A DNA stretch of 64,000 nucleotides from Bradyrhizobium tropiciagri (GTDB lineage: Bacteria; Pseudomonadota; Alphaproteobacteria; Rhizobiales; Xanthobacteraceae), in contig NZ_JAFCKF010000002.1 of the NCBI RefSeq assembly GCF_018130545.1, positions 682,001 to 746,000 on the forward strand, read 5' to 3'. Both the position numbers and the translations under genes were made by a program. Position 1 is the stretch's first letter. Each line of letters begins with the position of its first letter. This document shows, piece by piece, positions 21,701-29,979 of the stretch. The notes below the pieces were generated by a model that had not been told where the DNA came from, did not search any database, and saw only the letters and a program-made list of their open reading frames with translations.

Positions 21701-21917
21701 TCGAGAGCTGGCGCTCGATGATCCCGGCGACCGAAGCCGCCATGGTGTCGGCGCTGGCGCCCGGCAAGGTCGCAGTGACCGCAATCGTCGGGAAATCCAC
21801 CTTCGGCAGCGCCGAGACCGGCAGCAGGCGGAAGCCGAACACGCCGAAAGCGATGATCGACGCCGTGATCAGCGTCGTCATGACCGGGCGGCGGATGCAG
21901 AGCTCGGACAGCGTCAT
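18795..21917 (-). CDS. RND efflux permease (MdtB/MdtC-like)
   Basis: 1040 residues, the full length of an HAE-1 type RND proton antiporter with 12 membrane helices and two large periplasmic loops. Begins MTLSELCIRRPVMTTLITASI. The proton-relay residues are seen in VGFVVDDAIVMLENIVRHIEHG (double Asp of helix 4). The second-half helices read VMLVGIVKKNAIMMVDFALE and FRPIMMTTFAAIFGTLPIALG. Placed three bases after its adaptor gene. No outer-membrane partner is encoded here, so it may share one. Drug or envelope-stress substrates are inferred from the family. Confidence 0.93.
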   Translation of the reverse strand: MTLSELCIRRPVMTTLITASIIAFGVFGFRLLPVSALPKVDFPTIAVTATLPGASADTMAASVAGIIERQLSTIAGISSMNSNSSQGTSVITIQFDLNRSIDAAALDVQTALTIAQRRLPIEMTIPPSFRKVNPADFPVLFVSLGSATLPLSAVNEYGDITIGQALSQLPGVAQVLIYGAQKFAIRVQADPEAAAARGVSMEDIRAAVSRANSSTPVGTLNGPKQDVALQASGQMDKAADYRQIYVAWRNGSPVRLDEIAKVYDSVENDKIATWMNDERAIVLAIQKQPDANTVAVVDAVLAKLPSLRAAIPPSVTMQVMMDRSVSIRQAVSDVEETLLIAIALVILVIFLFLRSASATFIPALAVPISLFGTCAVMYALDYSINNMTLLALTLSVGFVVDDAIVMLENIVRHIEHGMKPFEAALKGAREIGFTIISITFSLIAVFIPVLLMGGIVGRVFREFAVTISVAIIVSGFVSLTLTPMLCARVLRAHDATKRPNIVLRAFEAMFEAWLRAYEWALDWVLAKKALMLVVTLATLGGTIYLYMIAPKGFFPQEDTGFLIGVTEAATDTSFEAMKVRQQALVEVMRTDPAVDYVNSTVGSGGPNPTTNYGRLFIALKPQKARDNATVVIGRLRQKAREIPGMQAFFQSVQNLNIGGRISKSQYQYVMQSGDTESLYRLAPDMRDKIEKIPGLLDVTTDLYIKNPQMTVDIDREKAAVYGVTVDQVRNQLYNAYGARQVGTIYMPSNDYQIILEVQPQFRVDPSDLSKLYMKTANGQTIPLDAVAKLVPSVGPLQINHQGQQPAVTISFNLAPGNSLGYAVDKITELEQTANLPPTIATGFSGTAQVFQDSLRGQGVLILAAVFAAFVILGILYESFIHPITIISGLPSAGIGAILTLMLFGMELSVIAMIGIVMLVGIVKKNAIMMVDFALERRRVGLSAEHAIREAALLRFRPIMMTTFAAIFGTLPIALGAGAGAELRQPLGVAVVGGLCVSQLLTLFITPVIYIYLDRIDRRLRRKLDPQAEGDVERPQVVAAE

Positions 21918-21920
21918 CGG

Positions 21921-23054
21921 TCAGGCTCCGGCCTTGCGCGCCCGCAACTCGACCCGCGATCCCTCCGACAGCAGCAGCTGGCCGTCGACGACGATGCTTT
22001 CGTCACCCGCCAGTCCGTCAGAAATGACCGATGAGCCCTGGAAGGTGCGATCGACCTTGACCGGTTGGATCTTGGCGACGCCGTCCTTCACGACGAAGAC
22101 GAAATTGCCGTTCTGGCTGCGCTGGACGGCGACCGTCGGCACCACGACCGCGTCCTCGCTGCGGATGATCAGCTTGGTCTGCACGATGGTGCCGGGCCAC
22201 AGCGTCTCGCTGGCATTGCTCATGATGCCGCGCACGGTGACCATGCCGGTGGTCGCATCGACCGAGTTCTCGACCATCGCGACCTTGCCGCTCTCGGAAC
22301 GCTGATGGCCGGGAATGGTCGCGATCACCTTGGGATCGCCCTTCCCCATCGCGTCGCGCAGATCGACCAGCGCCCGCTGCGGGATCGCGAAGGTGACGTA
22401 GACCGGCGCCATCTGGTTGATCACCGCGAGCGCCTGGGTGTCGGCAGGGCGGACGAAGTTACCGACCTTGACGTTGGCGGCGCTGATCCGTCCCGCGAAC
22501 GGCGCGCGGATCACGGTGTAGCTTTTCTGGACACGAAGGTTTTCCAGCGCGAACTGGTCGGCCTTGATGGTGCCGATCAGGACGTCGGACTGGGTTTTCG
22601 CGTTGTCGAGATTGACCTGGGTGGTCGCGCCCTTACCGACGAGTTCCGTGTAGCGGCGAAGGTCGCGCTGCGCGCCCTCGAGCTGGGCCTGATCGCGGGC
22701 CAGCACGCCCTCGGCCTGTTCGATCTGGGCGTCGATCTGCCGCGCGTCGAGCATGAACAGCAGGTCGCCCTCATTGACCCTGGCGCCGTCCTCGAAATGC
22801 ACCGAGACGATGGTGGTCTCCAGCCGCGATTTCAGCGCCACGCTGGAGATCGGCGTGACCTGTCCGATCGCATCGACATCGACCGGCACCGATTTGCGTT
22901 CGGCCTTGGCGAGATCCACCGACACCACACGTGGCCGCGGGGTCCCCTGCGCGGTGGCGGGGTTGCCACCCATCCAGGAAGCGCGGGTCAGGTAAGCCGC
23001 CCCGGCGGCAATGCCGAGAACGGCGATAGTCAGGACCAAATTGCGTTTTTTCAT
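21921..23054 (-). CDS. RND efflux periplasmic adaptor (MdtA-like)
   Basis: 377 residues from ATG 23054 (MKKRNLVLTIAVLGIAAGAA). It has a membrane-anchored or secreted N-terminus, then lipoyl halves split by a helical hairpin (LDARQIDAQIEQAEGVLARDQAQLEGAQRDL), then beta-barrel and membrane-proximal domains. The frame is open to 23177, but the upstream residues lack adaptor features. Operon with the permease. Confidence 0.92.
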   Translation of the reverse strand: MKKRNLVLTIAVLGIAAGAAYLTRASWMGGNPATAQGTPRPRVVSVDLAKAERKSVPVDVDAIGQVTPISSVALKSRLETTIVSVHFEDGARVNEGDLLFMLDARQIDAQIEQAEGVLARDQAQLEGAQRDLRRYTELVGKGATTQVNLDNAKTQSDVLIGTIKADQFALENLRVQKSYTVIRAPFAGRISAANVKVGNFVRPADTQALAVINQMAPVYVTFAIPQRALVDLRDAMGKGDPKVIATIPGHQRSESGKVAMVENSVDATTGMVTVRGIMSNASETLWPGTIVQTKLIIRSEDAVVVPTVAVQRSQNGNFVFVVKDGVAKIQPVKVDRTFQGSSVISDGLAGDESIVVDGQLLLSEGSRVELRARKAGA

Positions 23055-23276
23055 ATGCTTTGCACGTGCGCCGCCGGCCACCCTTGAAGGCCGGGACGCG
23101 TCGTCACTCCCCCGTCGGCAATTGTTACGCCTTGTTTCTGGAGGGTTAGCACAGGCGGACCGCCCATGGTATGCCACCCAAGTGAAATAGTCGGCCTTTG
23201 GTCCGGTCCCGGCGCGCGCGTCGCCGGGAATTCGGGCATAGGTGTCGCCTCGTCGAACTTTCCGAATCGCTACCTC

Positions 23277-23735
23277 ATGTCGGCCTCAGTCCTTATCTGC
23301 CCTTGGGAACAAGCCCGCGAGCGCTCCCATGTGATCCGCACCAGCGTCTTTGTCGAGGAACAGGGCGTCCCGGCGGAACTGGAATTGGACGACATGGACG
23401 CCTTGAGCTGGCACGCGCTGGCGTTCGCCGAGGACGGCGCGCCCGTCGCCACGGGTCGGCTGCTGCCGGACGGCCACATCGGCCGCATGGCCGTGCTCAA
23501 GTCGGCGCGTGGCACGGGTATCGGCGCCCGCGTGCTGGACGCATTGATGGCCAAGGCCGCCGAACTCGGCTATCCCGAATTGATCCTCGTCGCGCAGACG
23601 CAGGCGGAGCCGTTCTACGCGCGCGTCGGTTTCGAGCGGGTCGGCGTGGAATTCGAGCAGGTCGGTATCCCACACATCGAGATGCGGAAACGCTTGGTCC
23701 AAGCGGGGCGCCCGGTCGTGCGCCCCATCACATGA
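23277..23735 (+). CDS. GNAT-family N-acetyltransferase
   Basis: 152 residues from ATG 23277; longer frame to 23166 rejected because the fold starts here. The central acetyl-CoA loop reads RMAVLKSARGTGIGARVL, followed by AKAAELGYPELILVAQTQAEPFYARVGF, the standard GNAT C-terminal half. ElaA/YjcF-like opening (WEQARERSHVIRTSVFVEEQGVPAELE). Substrate unknown. Ten bases upstream of xthA, probably cotranscribed. Confidence 0.88.
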   Translation: MSASVLICPWEQARERSHVIRTSVFVEEQGVPAELELDDMDALSWHALAFAEDGAPVATGRLLPDGHIGRMAVLKSARGTGIGARVLDALMAKAAELGYPELILVAQTQAEPFYARVGFERVGVEFEQVGIPHIEMRKRLVQAGRPVVRPIT

Positions 23736-23745
23736 AGGATGCCCG

Positions 23746-24543
23746 ATGACAGTTCGCATCGCGACGTGGAACGTCAACTCGGTCCGGCAACGGATCGAAC
23801 TTCTGGTCGCCTGGCTGAAGGAGTGTTCCCCCGACATCGTCTGCTTGCAGGAGATCAAATGCGTCGACGACGCGTTTCCCCGGCTCGAGATCGAGGCGCT
23901 CGGCTATAATGTCGTCACCCACGGCCAGAAAACCTTCAACGGCGTCGCGCTGCTCTCGAAGCTGCCGTTCGACGAGACCAAATCGGGCCTCGCCGGCGAC
24001 GACGAGGACGCCCATGCCCGCTTCCTCGAAGGCGTGGTCACGCTGAAGCAGGGCGTGGTGCGGGTGGCGTGCCTTTATTTGCCCAATGGCAACCCCGCGA
24101 ATACCGACAAATATCCCTACAAGCTCAAATGGATGTCGCGGCTTCTTGAGTACTCGCGGGAGCGGCTTAAGGCCGAGGAGCCGCTGATCCTGGCCGGCGA
24201 CTTCAACGTCATTCCGGCGGCTCGCGACGTCTACAATCCGGCTGCGTGGGTCGATGACGCCCTGTTCCGCCCGGCGACCCGCGAGGCCTTCCAGTCGCTG
24301 CTCGGCCTCGGCCTGACCGACGCGCTGCGCGCGGTCAATGATGAGCCCGGCCAGTACACCTTCTGGGACTACCAGGCCGGCGCCTGGCAGAAGAACTGGG
24401 GCCTGCGCATCGACCACCTGCTGATGTCGCCACAGGCCAGCGACCGGCTGATCGATGTCGGCATCGACAGCTATGTCCGCGCCTGGGAGAAGCCATCCGA
24501 CCACGTTCCGGTCTGGGCCGATCTCGATTTCGAGACCACCTGA
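23746..24543 (+). CDS. xthA: exodeoxyribonuclease III
   Basis: 265 residues. AP endonuclease/3'-5' exonuclease of base-excision repair. Motifs in order: TWNVNSVRQR, LQEIKC (metal-binding Glu), LAGDFNVIP and LRIDHLLMS, ending in KPSDHVPVWADL with the catalytic Asp-His. ATG 23746 has AAGGAT upstream. Confidence 0.95.
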   Translation: MTVRIATWNVNSVRQRIELLVAWLKECSPDIVCLQEIKCVDDAFPRLEIEALGYNVVTHGQKTFNGVALLSKLPFDETKSGLAGDDEDAHARFLEGVVTLKQGVVRVACLYLPNGNPANTDKYPYKLKWMSRLLEYSRERLKAEEPLILAGDFNVIPAARDVYNPAAWVDDALFRPATREAFQSLLGLGLTDALRAVNDEPGQYTFWDYQAGAWQKNWGLRIDHLLMSPQASDRLIDVGIDSYVRAWEKPSDHVPVWADLDFETT

Positions 24544-24554
24544 TCCGGATGACC

Positions 24555-25586
24555 TTAGAAGACCAGCTGCACCTTCATCGAGCGCGAGCGGTCGCTGGCG
24601 AGTTCGAAGGCATCGACCGCGGATTCGAACGGGACCGAGGCCGACAGCAGTGGCTTCAGGTCGACCAGCCCCTCACCCATCAGCCGCAGCGCGAGCTCGA
24701 ACTCGGGATCGAAGCGGAACGTGCCGCGAAGCTGCAGCTCCTTGGCAACAATGGTGTTGATCGGCAGCGTCACCTCGCCGCCGAGTCCGACCTGCACGAT
24801 GACGGCCCCCGGTCGCAGCAGATCAAGCGCCGAGCGCAGGGCAGCCTGATTGCCTGATGCCTCGAACAACACATCGAGCTGGCCCTTGCCGGCCTTGTAG
24901 GGATCGAGCGCGGCGGCATCCGTTGCACTGTTGATCGCCTTCGTCGCGCCGAGCTTGCGGGCAACCGCCAGCGGCGCTTCGGCAATATCGGTCGCGACGA
25001 TCTCGGCCGCGCCACCATAGCGCGCGACCACAACCATCAGCGCCCCGATCGGCCCACAGCCCGTAACCAGCACCCGCTTGCCGAGCAGGCTGCCCGCCTG
25101 GCGGCCGGCATGCAGACAGACCGCGAACGGTTCGGCCATTGCCGCCTCGGCGAACGACAGGCTTTCAGCAATCGGGATCGCCTGCGAGGCATCGACCGTG
25201 ATGAATTCGCGGAAGCCGCCCTGCACATGGGGGAAGCGCATCGCGCTGCCGAGGAAGCGCATGTCGGTGCATTGGTTGCGCATGCCCTCGCGGCAATAGG
25301 AGCACTGCCCGCACGGCAGACTCGGATTCACCGCCACCCGCATTCCCGGACGCAGTTGTGAGATGCCTGAGCCGACGTCGGCAATCGTCCCGGAAATCTC
25401 GTGCCCCAGCGCCATCGGCTGCTGGATCCGCACCGTGCCGAAGCCACCGTGATGATAGTAATGCAGGTCCGAGCCGCAGATGCCACCGGCCGCGATCTTG
25501 ACCCGCACCTGGTTCGGCGCCGGCGCGGGATTCTCGAAGCTGTCGATCCGCAAATCGTGGGGAGCGTGGATGACGACGGCGCGCAT
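24555..25586 (-). CDS. idnD: zinc-dependent alcohol dehydrogenase, L-idonate 5-dehydrogenase-like
   Basis: 343 residues from ATG 25586 (MRAVVIHAPHDL). Medium-chain dehydrogenase: catalytic zinc ligands in GGICGSDLHYYHHGG and GHE, the structural zinc cysteines in PCGQCSYCREGMRNQC, and the Rossmann loop VTGCGPIGALM. Its neighbours, a gluconate-5-dehydrogenase-like SDR and a sugar-acid dehydratase, fit oxidation of L-idonate to 5-ketogluconate. The exact substrate is inferred. Last gene of a three-gene minus-strand operon. Confidence 0.82.
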   Translation of the reverse strand: MRAVVIHAPHDLRIDSFENPAPAPNQVRVKIAAGGICGSDLHYYHHGGFGTVRIQQPMALGHEISGTIADVGSGISQLRPGMRVAVNPSLPCGQCSYCREGMRNQCTDMRFLGSAMRFPHVQGGFREFITVDASQAIPIAESLSFAEAAMAEPFAVCLHAGRQAGSLLGKRVLVTGCGPIGALMVVVARYGGAAEIVATDIAEAPLAVARKLGATKAINSATDAAALDPYKAGKGQLDVLFEASGNQAALRSALDLLRPGAVIVQVGLGGEVTLPINTIVAKELQLRGTFRFDPEFELALRLMGEGLVDLKPLLSASVPFESAVDAFELASDRSRSMKVQLVF

Positions 25587-25627
25587 GTGTTCAGTCCCTT
25601 TATTGGTGGCCGATTGGATCGATGCGA

Positions 25628-26395
25628 CTACATCGCCGCCAGCATGCCGCCGTCGACATAGATGATTTGGCCGTTGACGTAGTTGGATGCCTCCGAGGCC
25701 AGGAAGATCGCAGTGCCGACGAGCTCGTCCGGCTTCCCCCAGCGCTTCGACGGGATGCGGGACATCAGCCAGTTGTTGAACTCGGGGTTCGCCATCAGCG
25801 CCTCGTTCATGTCGGTCAGCATGTAGCCCGGTCCGATGGCGTTGGCCTGGATGCCGCTCTGGGCCCATTCCACGGCCATCGAGCGCGTCAGGTTACGGAT
25901 GCCGCCCTTCGCCGCCGTATAGGGCGCGATGGTCGGACGCGCCAGTTCGCTGCCGAGCGAGCCGATATTGATGATCTTGCCGTGCTTGCGGGCGATCATC
26001 CGCTTGGCAGCCTCGCGCCCAATGACGAAGGCACTCGTGAGGTTGGTCTCGATCACCTTGCGCCATTCCTCGGTGGTGAATTCCACCAACGGCTTGCGAC
26101 GCTGAATGCCGGCATTGTTGACAAGAATATCGACCGCGATGCCCTCGCGGTCGAAGCGCTCGAAAGTCGCGACGATCGCGGCCTCGTCGGTCACATCGAA
26201 CGCTGCGCCGTCAGCCTTATGGCCTGCCGCGCGAAACTCGGCGACTGCGCTCTCCACGCGGGCCGGATCGACGCCGTTGATGATCAACCGCGCGCCGGCC
26301 TTCGCCATGCCTTCGGCGATGGCGCGCCCGAGGCCGCGGGAGGAGCCGGTCACGAGCGCCGTGCGGCCAGAGAGATCGAACAAGGCGGTGCTCAT
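25628..26395 (-). CDS. SDR oxidoreductase, gluconate 5-dehydrogenase-like
   Basis: 255 residues. Classical short-chain dehydrogenase: NAD(P) motif TGSSRGLGRAIAEG, NNAGIQRR, catalytic Ser and YxxxK in IGSLGSELARPTIAPYTAAKG, and the C-terminus ASNYVNGQIIYVDGGMLA. Best family match by eye is IdnO/gluconate 5-dehydrogenase (NAGIQRR and the GIQANAIGPGY stretch). Expected to interconvert 5-ketogluconate and D-gluconate. Confidence 0.85.
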   Translation of the reverse strand: MSTALFDLSGRTALVTGSSRGLGRAIAEGMAKAGARLIINGVDPARVESAVAEFRAAGHKADGAAFDVTDEAAIVATFERFDREGIAVDILVNNAGIQRRKPLVEFTTEEWRKVIETNLTSAFVIGREAAKRMIARKHGKIINIGSLGSELARPTIAPYTAAKGGIRNLTRSMAVEWAQSGIQANAIGPGYMLTDMNEALMANPEFNNWLMSRIPSKRWGKPDELVGTAIFLASEASNYVNGQIIYVDGGMLAAM

Positions 26396-26404
26396 ATGAG
26401 GTCC

Positions 26405-27604
26405 TCAAACGTTGGAGCGGCGAACGGTCAGGTCGGACCGGTCGAAGACAGCGGGAAGCAGATCGACGCCGAGCCCCGGCCCTTCCATCGGATAGACATA
26501 GCCATCCTTGATCACGGGCATGGTGGTGACAAGCTCGTTGTACCAGCCCTTGTAGAACGCGCGCACCGACTCCTGGATCAGCGTGTTCGGCTGGCTGAAC
26601 GACATGTGGATCGCGGCGATGAAGCCGACCGGTCCGATGCAGTCATGCGGCGCGAACGGCCGGTGATAGGTCTCGGCCATCGCCGCGATCTTGCGGCCTT
26701 CGGTAAGACCGCCGGTCCAGCACAGATCGGCCATCACCACATGCATGGCGTCACGGTCGAGCATGTCCTTGTAGGGAAAGCGCGAGCCGAGCGTCTCGCT
26801 GGCGCAGACCCAGACGTCGGTCGAGCGCGCATATTCAGCAAGCGCCTGCGGCGAATTCATGCGGATCGGGTCCTCGTACCAGGTCGGCTTGTAGGGCTCG
26901 AGCGCACGCGCGATCTGCTTTGCGGTCGGCAGGTTCCACAGCGAGTGGAGCTCGACCATGATTTCCATCCGGTCGCCGACGGCCTTGCGGATCTTCTCGA
27001 ACGGCTCGATCGCCTGCTTCATCTGCGCCGCGGTGATATAGAGGCCCTTGTTCTCCTGCGCCGCCGGATCGAACGGCCAGATCTTCATCGCCGATATGCC
27101 GCTCTCCAGCAGGCTCTCGGCGAGCGCGTCGGCCCGGTTCATGAATCCGTCGAGGTCTTCATACGGCCCCTGCGCTCGGCCGAGATTCCAGTTCGAGACC
27201 GGGCTGATATTGGTCGAGCGGACGTAGCTCGTCCCGGCGCAGGTGTTGTAGATGCGCTGCTTGTCGCGGCAGAGACCGCCAAGCATCTGGTGCACCGGCT
27301 GGCCGCAAACCTTGCCGAACAGATCCCAGAGCGCAATGTCGATCGCGGAGGCAGCGCGATACTCGACGCCGGTCGAGGACTGCGCCATCGGCAGATTGAG
27401 CATGTCGCGGTGGATCGCCTCGATATGCAGCGGGTTGCGCCCGAGCAGCCGCCCGGCAAAGGTGTCGTGGATCTGCGCCTCGATCGCACCGGCGCCGTAG
27501 AAGGTCTCGCCCAGCCCGATCAGCCCGGTATCCGTGTGGATGCGGACCCAGATGACATTGGCGAATTCGTCCGTGCGCAGCGTCTCGATCGAGGTGATCT
27601 TCAT
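26405..27604 (-). CDS. enolase-superfamily sugar-acid dehydratase (MR/MLE family)
   Basis: 399 residues from ATG 27604 (MKITSIETLRTDEF). Mandelate-racemase N-terminal cap followed by the barrel domain. The first catalytic strand reads AMKIWPFD. Metal ligands are in MVELHSLWN, WYEDPIRM and CASETLGSR. A His near the end (FAPHDCIGPVG) is placed as in acid-sugar dehydratases. In context it could dehydrate gluconate or a related aldonate to a 2-keto-3-deoxy acid; the specificity is inferred. First gene of the operon, nine bases before the SDR gene. Confidence 0.85.
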   Translation of the reverse strand: MKITSIETLRTDEFANVIWVRIHTDTGLIGLGETFYGAGAIEAQIHDTFAGRLLGRNPLHIEAIHRDMLNLPMAQSSTGVEYRAASAIDIALWDLFGKVCGQPVHQMLGGLCRDKQRIYNTCAGTSYVRSTNISPVSNWNLGRAQGPYEDLDGFMNRADALAESLLESGISAMKIWPFDPAAQENKGLYITAAQMKQAIEPFEKIRKAVGDRMEIMVELHSLWNLPTAKQIARALEPYKPTWYEDPIRMNSPQALAEYARSTDVWVCASETLGSRFPYKDMLDRDAMHVVMADLCWTGGLTEGRKIAAMAETYHRPFAPHDCIGPVGFIAAIHMSFSQPNTLIQESVRAFYKGWYNELVTTMPVIKDGYVYPMEGPGLGVDLLPAVFDRSDLTVRRSNV

Positions 27605-27702
27605 CGCGATGTTCTCCCGGAACCCGCATGCGCACGGGCGCTTGTTCTTGATTGCGAACACGGCCCCGTTGTGGAGGCCGGCGGGGTCATTGATACGGCC
27701 GC

Positions 27703-27718
27703 TTGTAATATTTCACAA
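27703..27718. promoter_or_regulatory. possible GntR-type operator in divergent promoter region
   Basis: TTGT-N8-ACAA inverted repeat in a local AT-rich patch between the dehydratase operon and the gntR-MFS pair. GntR-family operators are often short imperfect palindromes of this form; the assignment is inference. Confidence 0.3.
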
Positions 27719-27783
27719 CATGTTTTAAGCGATGACGATCAATCGGGCTCACGCGATGGACGCGGGCCGGCGGGAGGAAGCGA

Positions 27784-28548
27784 ATGGTACGGCGCAAGCG
27801 CGCGCTTGAAATCGTGCGTCCCGGCGACGGGGACGCGGCGCCCGGCCGACGCAACCGCATCAACTTTTTTGAGCTTGCCTATCAGCGGATCGAGGATCTG
27901 CTGGTCAATTGCGAACTCCGGCCGGGCCAGTTCCTCACCGTGCAGGACCTGCAGACCCTCACGGGCTTCGGCCGCACGCCGGTGCACAACGCCGTCAGCA
28001 CGCTGGCCGCCGACACGCTGATCATCATTCGTCCGCGCCATGGCCTGCAGATCGCGCCGATCGACCTGGCGCGCGAGCGTCTGCTGCTGGCGCTGCGACG
28101 CGATCTCGAACGCTTCGTCATCCGCCTCGCCGCAGAGCGCGCCAGCCTCTCGCATCGCAATCAGGCCCTGCACATCGAGCGTGTGATGAAGGACAAGCGC
28201 GCGACGCTGAGGCTCGACGAGTTCAACAACCTCGACCGCCGCGTCGACAGCCTCATCCTTGCCGCCGCAGGCGAGCCCTTTCTCGCCCACACACTGCGGC
28301 CGTTGCACACACTCTATCGCCGCATCGGCTTCATCCATCACAGCTACATGCCCGGACAGGCCGACCTGTCTGGCACCATCGACAGCCATCTCGCCATCCT
28401 CAACGCGGTGGCCAACCGCCGCGTCGACCGTGCGATGGCGGCGAGCGACGCGCTGATCGATTACATGGACACGATGTTCGAGGGCATGGAAGCCGGCATC
28501 GATCCGCGGCTGCTCGATTGCAGCATCGAGCCCCTGCTCGGCGCATAA
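27784..28548 (+). CDS. GntR-family transcriptional regulator (FCD type)
   Basis: 254 residues. N-terminal winged helix (YQRIEDLLVNCELRPGQFLTV, GRTPVHNAVSTLAADTLI) and an all-helical effector domain with FCD-like ligand residues (LDRRVDSLILAAAGEPFL, DSHLAILNAV). GGAGG lies upstream of ATG 27784. It is divergent from the dehydratase operon and 28 bases upstream of the MFS transporter, so it likely controls both in response to a sugar acid. Confidence 0.87.
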   Translation: MVRRKRALEIVRPGDGDAAPGRRNRINFFELAYQRIEDLLVNCELRPGQFLTVQDLQTLTGFGRTPVHNAVSTLAADTLIIIRPRHGLQIAPIDLARERLLLALRRDLERFVIRLAAERASLSHRNQALHIERVMKDKRATLRLDEFNNLDRRVDSLILAAAGEPFLAHTLRPLHTLYRRIGFIHHSYMPGQADLSGTIDSHLAILNAVANRRVDRAMAASDALIDYMDTMFEGMEAGIDPRLLDCSIEPLLGA

Positions 28549-28576
28549 CATTTCAACGGACAACGGGAGCAAAGCA

Positions 28577-29941
28577 ATGACCACGATGGCACTTCCGCAG
28601 CAGGGCGCGATCGACAGCGCGGTCCGCCACCTCGTCACCAACTATAGCCCGAAGGGCAACAAGGTCGGCTGGCTGATGATGGCCTCGATCCTGGTCGAGG
28701 CCTGGGATCTCTATTCGATCGCCTTCGTGCTGATCTTCATCAAAGAGCAGTACAATCCCGATCCTCTGATGCTGGGGCTCGCCGCGGCCGGCACGCAGGG
28801 CGGCGCACTGATCGGAGCCCTCATCGGCGGCTGGCTGTCGGACAAGATCGGCCGCCGCGTGATGTTCATCTCGACAATGATCATGTTCATCGTGCTGGCG
28901 CTGGCGCAGGCCGTGGTGCCCAACGTGACCTGGCTGATCGTGATCCGCTTCCTGCTCGGCATTCCGCTCGGCAGCGACATCTCGACCGGCTACACCTACA
29001 TCATGGAATCCATGGCCAAGGGCGAGCGCGAGGTCATGGGCAACCGCTGGCAGTTCATGTTCGCGGTTGGCGAGGTGCTGACGATCGGCGTCATCATCCT
29101 GTTCCTGCTGACCGAGATGCACCACGAAACGCTGTGGCGCGTCACGCTCGGCCTCGGGGCAGTTCCCGCGCTGATCATCCTGGTCATGCGCCACGACGTG
29201 CCGGAAACCGCGGTGTGGCTGGTGCAGCGTGGCCGCTTCCGCGAGGCCAAGCAGGTCGCGCGGCACATGTACAACGACGATCTGGCGATGCTGCCCGACC
29301 AGGACGTGGTCATGCCGAGGCCGCGTACGTCCGCGTTCATTGCCGACTTGCGCAAGGATCCGATCCGCTGGCGCGCGACGCTGTACGGCTGGATCGCCTG
29401 CTTCGCACAGGGCAGCGAATTCTCCACCTTCGCGTTCTATCTGCCGGTGCTGTTCGCGATGGTCGGAGTTTCCTCGATCCTCGGCAACAACCTCGTCACC
29501 ATGGCGCTATTCACGTTCGCCGCGGTGTCAGGCTGGGTCGGACCGCTGCTCACGCCGAAGATCGGTCACCGTGGTATCGCGATCGCGGGCTTCGCGATTG
29601 TGCTCGCCTCGCTGCTGGTCGCCGCCGCCGCGCTCTACACCGGCCACAAATACATCCTGCCGTTCGCCGCCGCCGCGATGCTGTGGGGTCATTATTGGGA
29701 CGCCTCGAACTGCATGACGATCCCGACCATGGTCGCCAAGCCGCAATATCGCGGCACCGCGTCTGGCTTCGCCTACATGTTCGTGAAGCTGCCGTCGTTC
29801 CTGGCAATCTTCCTGTTCCCGTCGCTGTTCGAGGCGATCGGACAGGCCAACGCGACGCTGCTGGTCGCGATCTTCCCGTTGATCGGGCTGCTCGCCGCGA
29901 TCTTCATCCTGCCGGAGGTCTATGGCTACGAGCAAGACTGA
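28577..29941 (+). CDS. MFS transporter (sugar-acid/aromatic-acid type)
   Basis: 454 residues, 12 predicted membrane helices. The MFS loop motif appears as GGWLSDKIGRRVMF between helices 2 and 3, with GYTYIMESM and RGTASGFAYMFVKLP later. The length and opening (WDLYSIAFVLIFIKEQY) match the MHS/sugar-porter branch. Its position with gntR and opposite the sugar-acid enzymes suggests uptake of their substrate. Confidence 0.87.
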   Translation: MTTMALPQQGAIDSAVRHLVTNYSPKGNKVGWLMMASILVEAWDLYSIAFVLIFIKEQYNPDPLMLGLAAAGTQGGALIGALIGGWLSDKIGRRVMFISTMIMFIVLALAQAVVPNVTWLIVIRFLLGIPLGSDISTGYTYIMESMAKGEREVMGNRWQFMFAVGEVLTIGVIILFLLTEMHHETLWRVTLGLGAVPALIILVMRHDVPETAVWLVQRGRFREAKQVARHMYNDDLAMLPDQDVVMPRPRTSAFIADLRKDPIRWRATLYGWIACFAQGSEFSTFAFYLPVLFAMVGVSSILGNNLVTMALFTFAAVSGWVGPLLTPKIGHRGIAIAGFAIVLASLLVAAAALYTGHKYILPFAAAAMLWGHYWDASNCMTIPTMVAKPQYRGTASGFAYMFVKLPSFLAIFLFPSLFEAIGQANATLLVAIFPLIGLLAAIFILPEVYGYEQD

Positions 29942-29979
29942 CGGCATCAGGGCCGTCAGGGAATTAGTCCCGGCGGCCT

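Noticed and set aside
25622-28021. Very long open frame (799 codons) on the plus strand
   Set aside because: It lies opposite the SDR and dehydratase genes, has an Arg/His/Asp-rich composition typical of a GC-rich shadow frame, and shows no domain.
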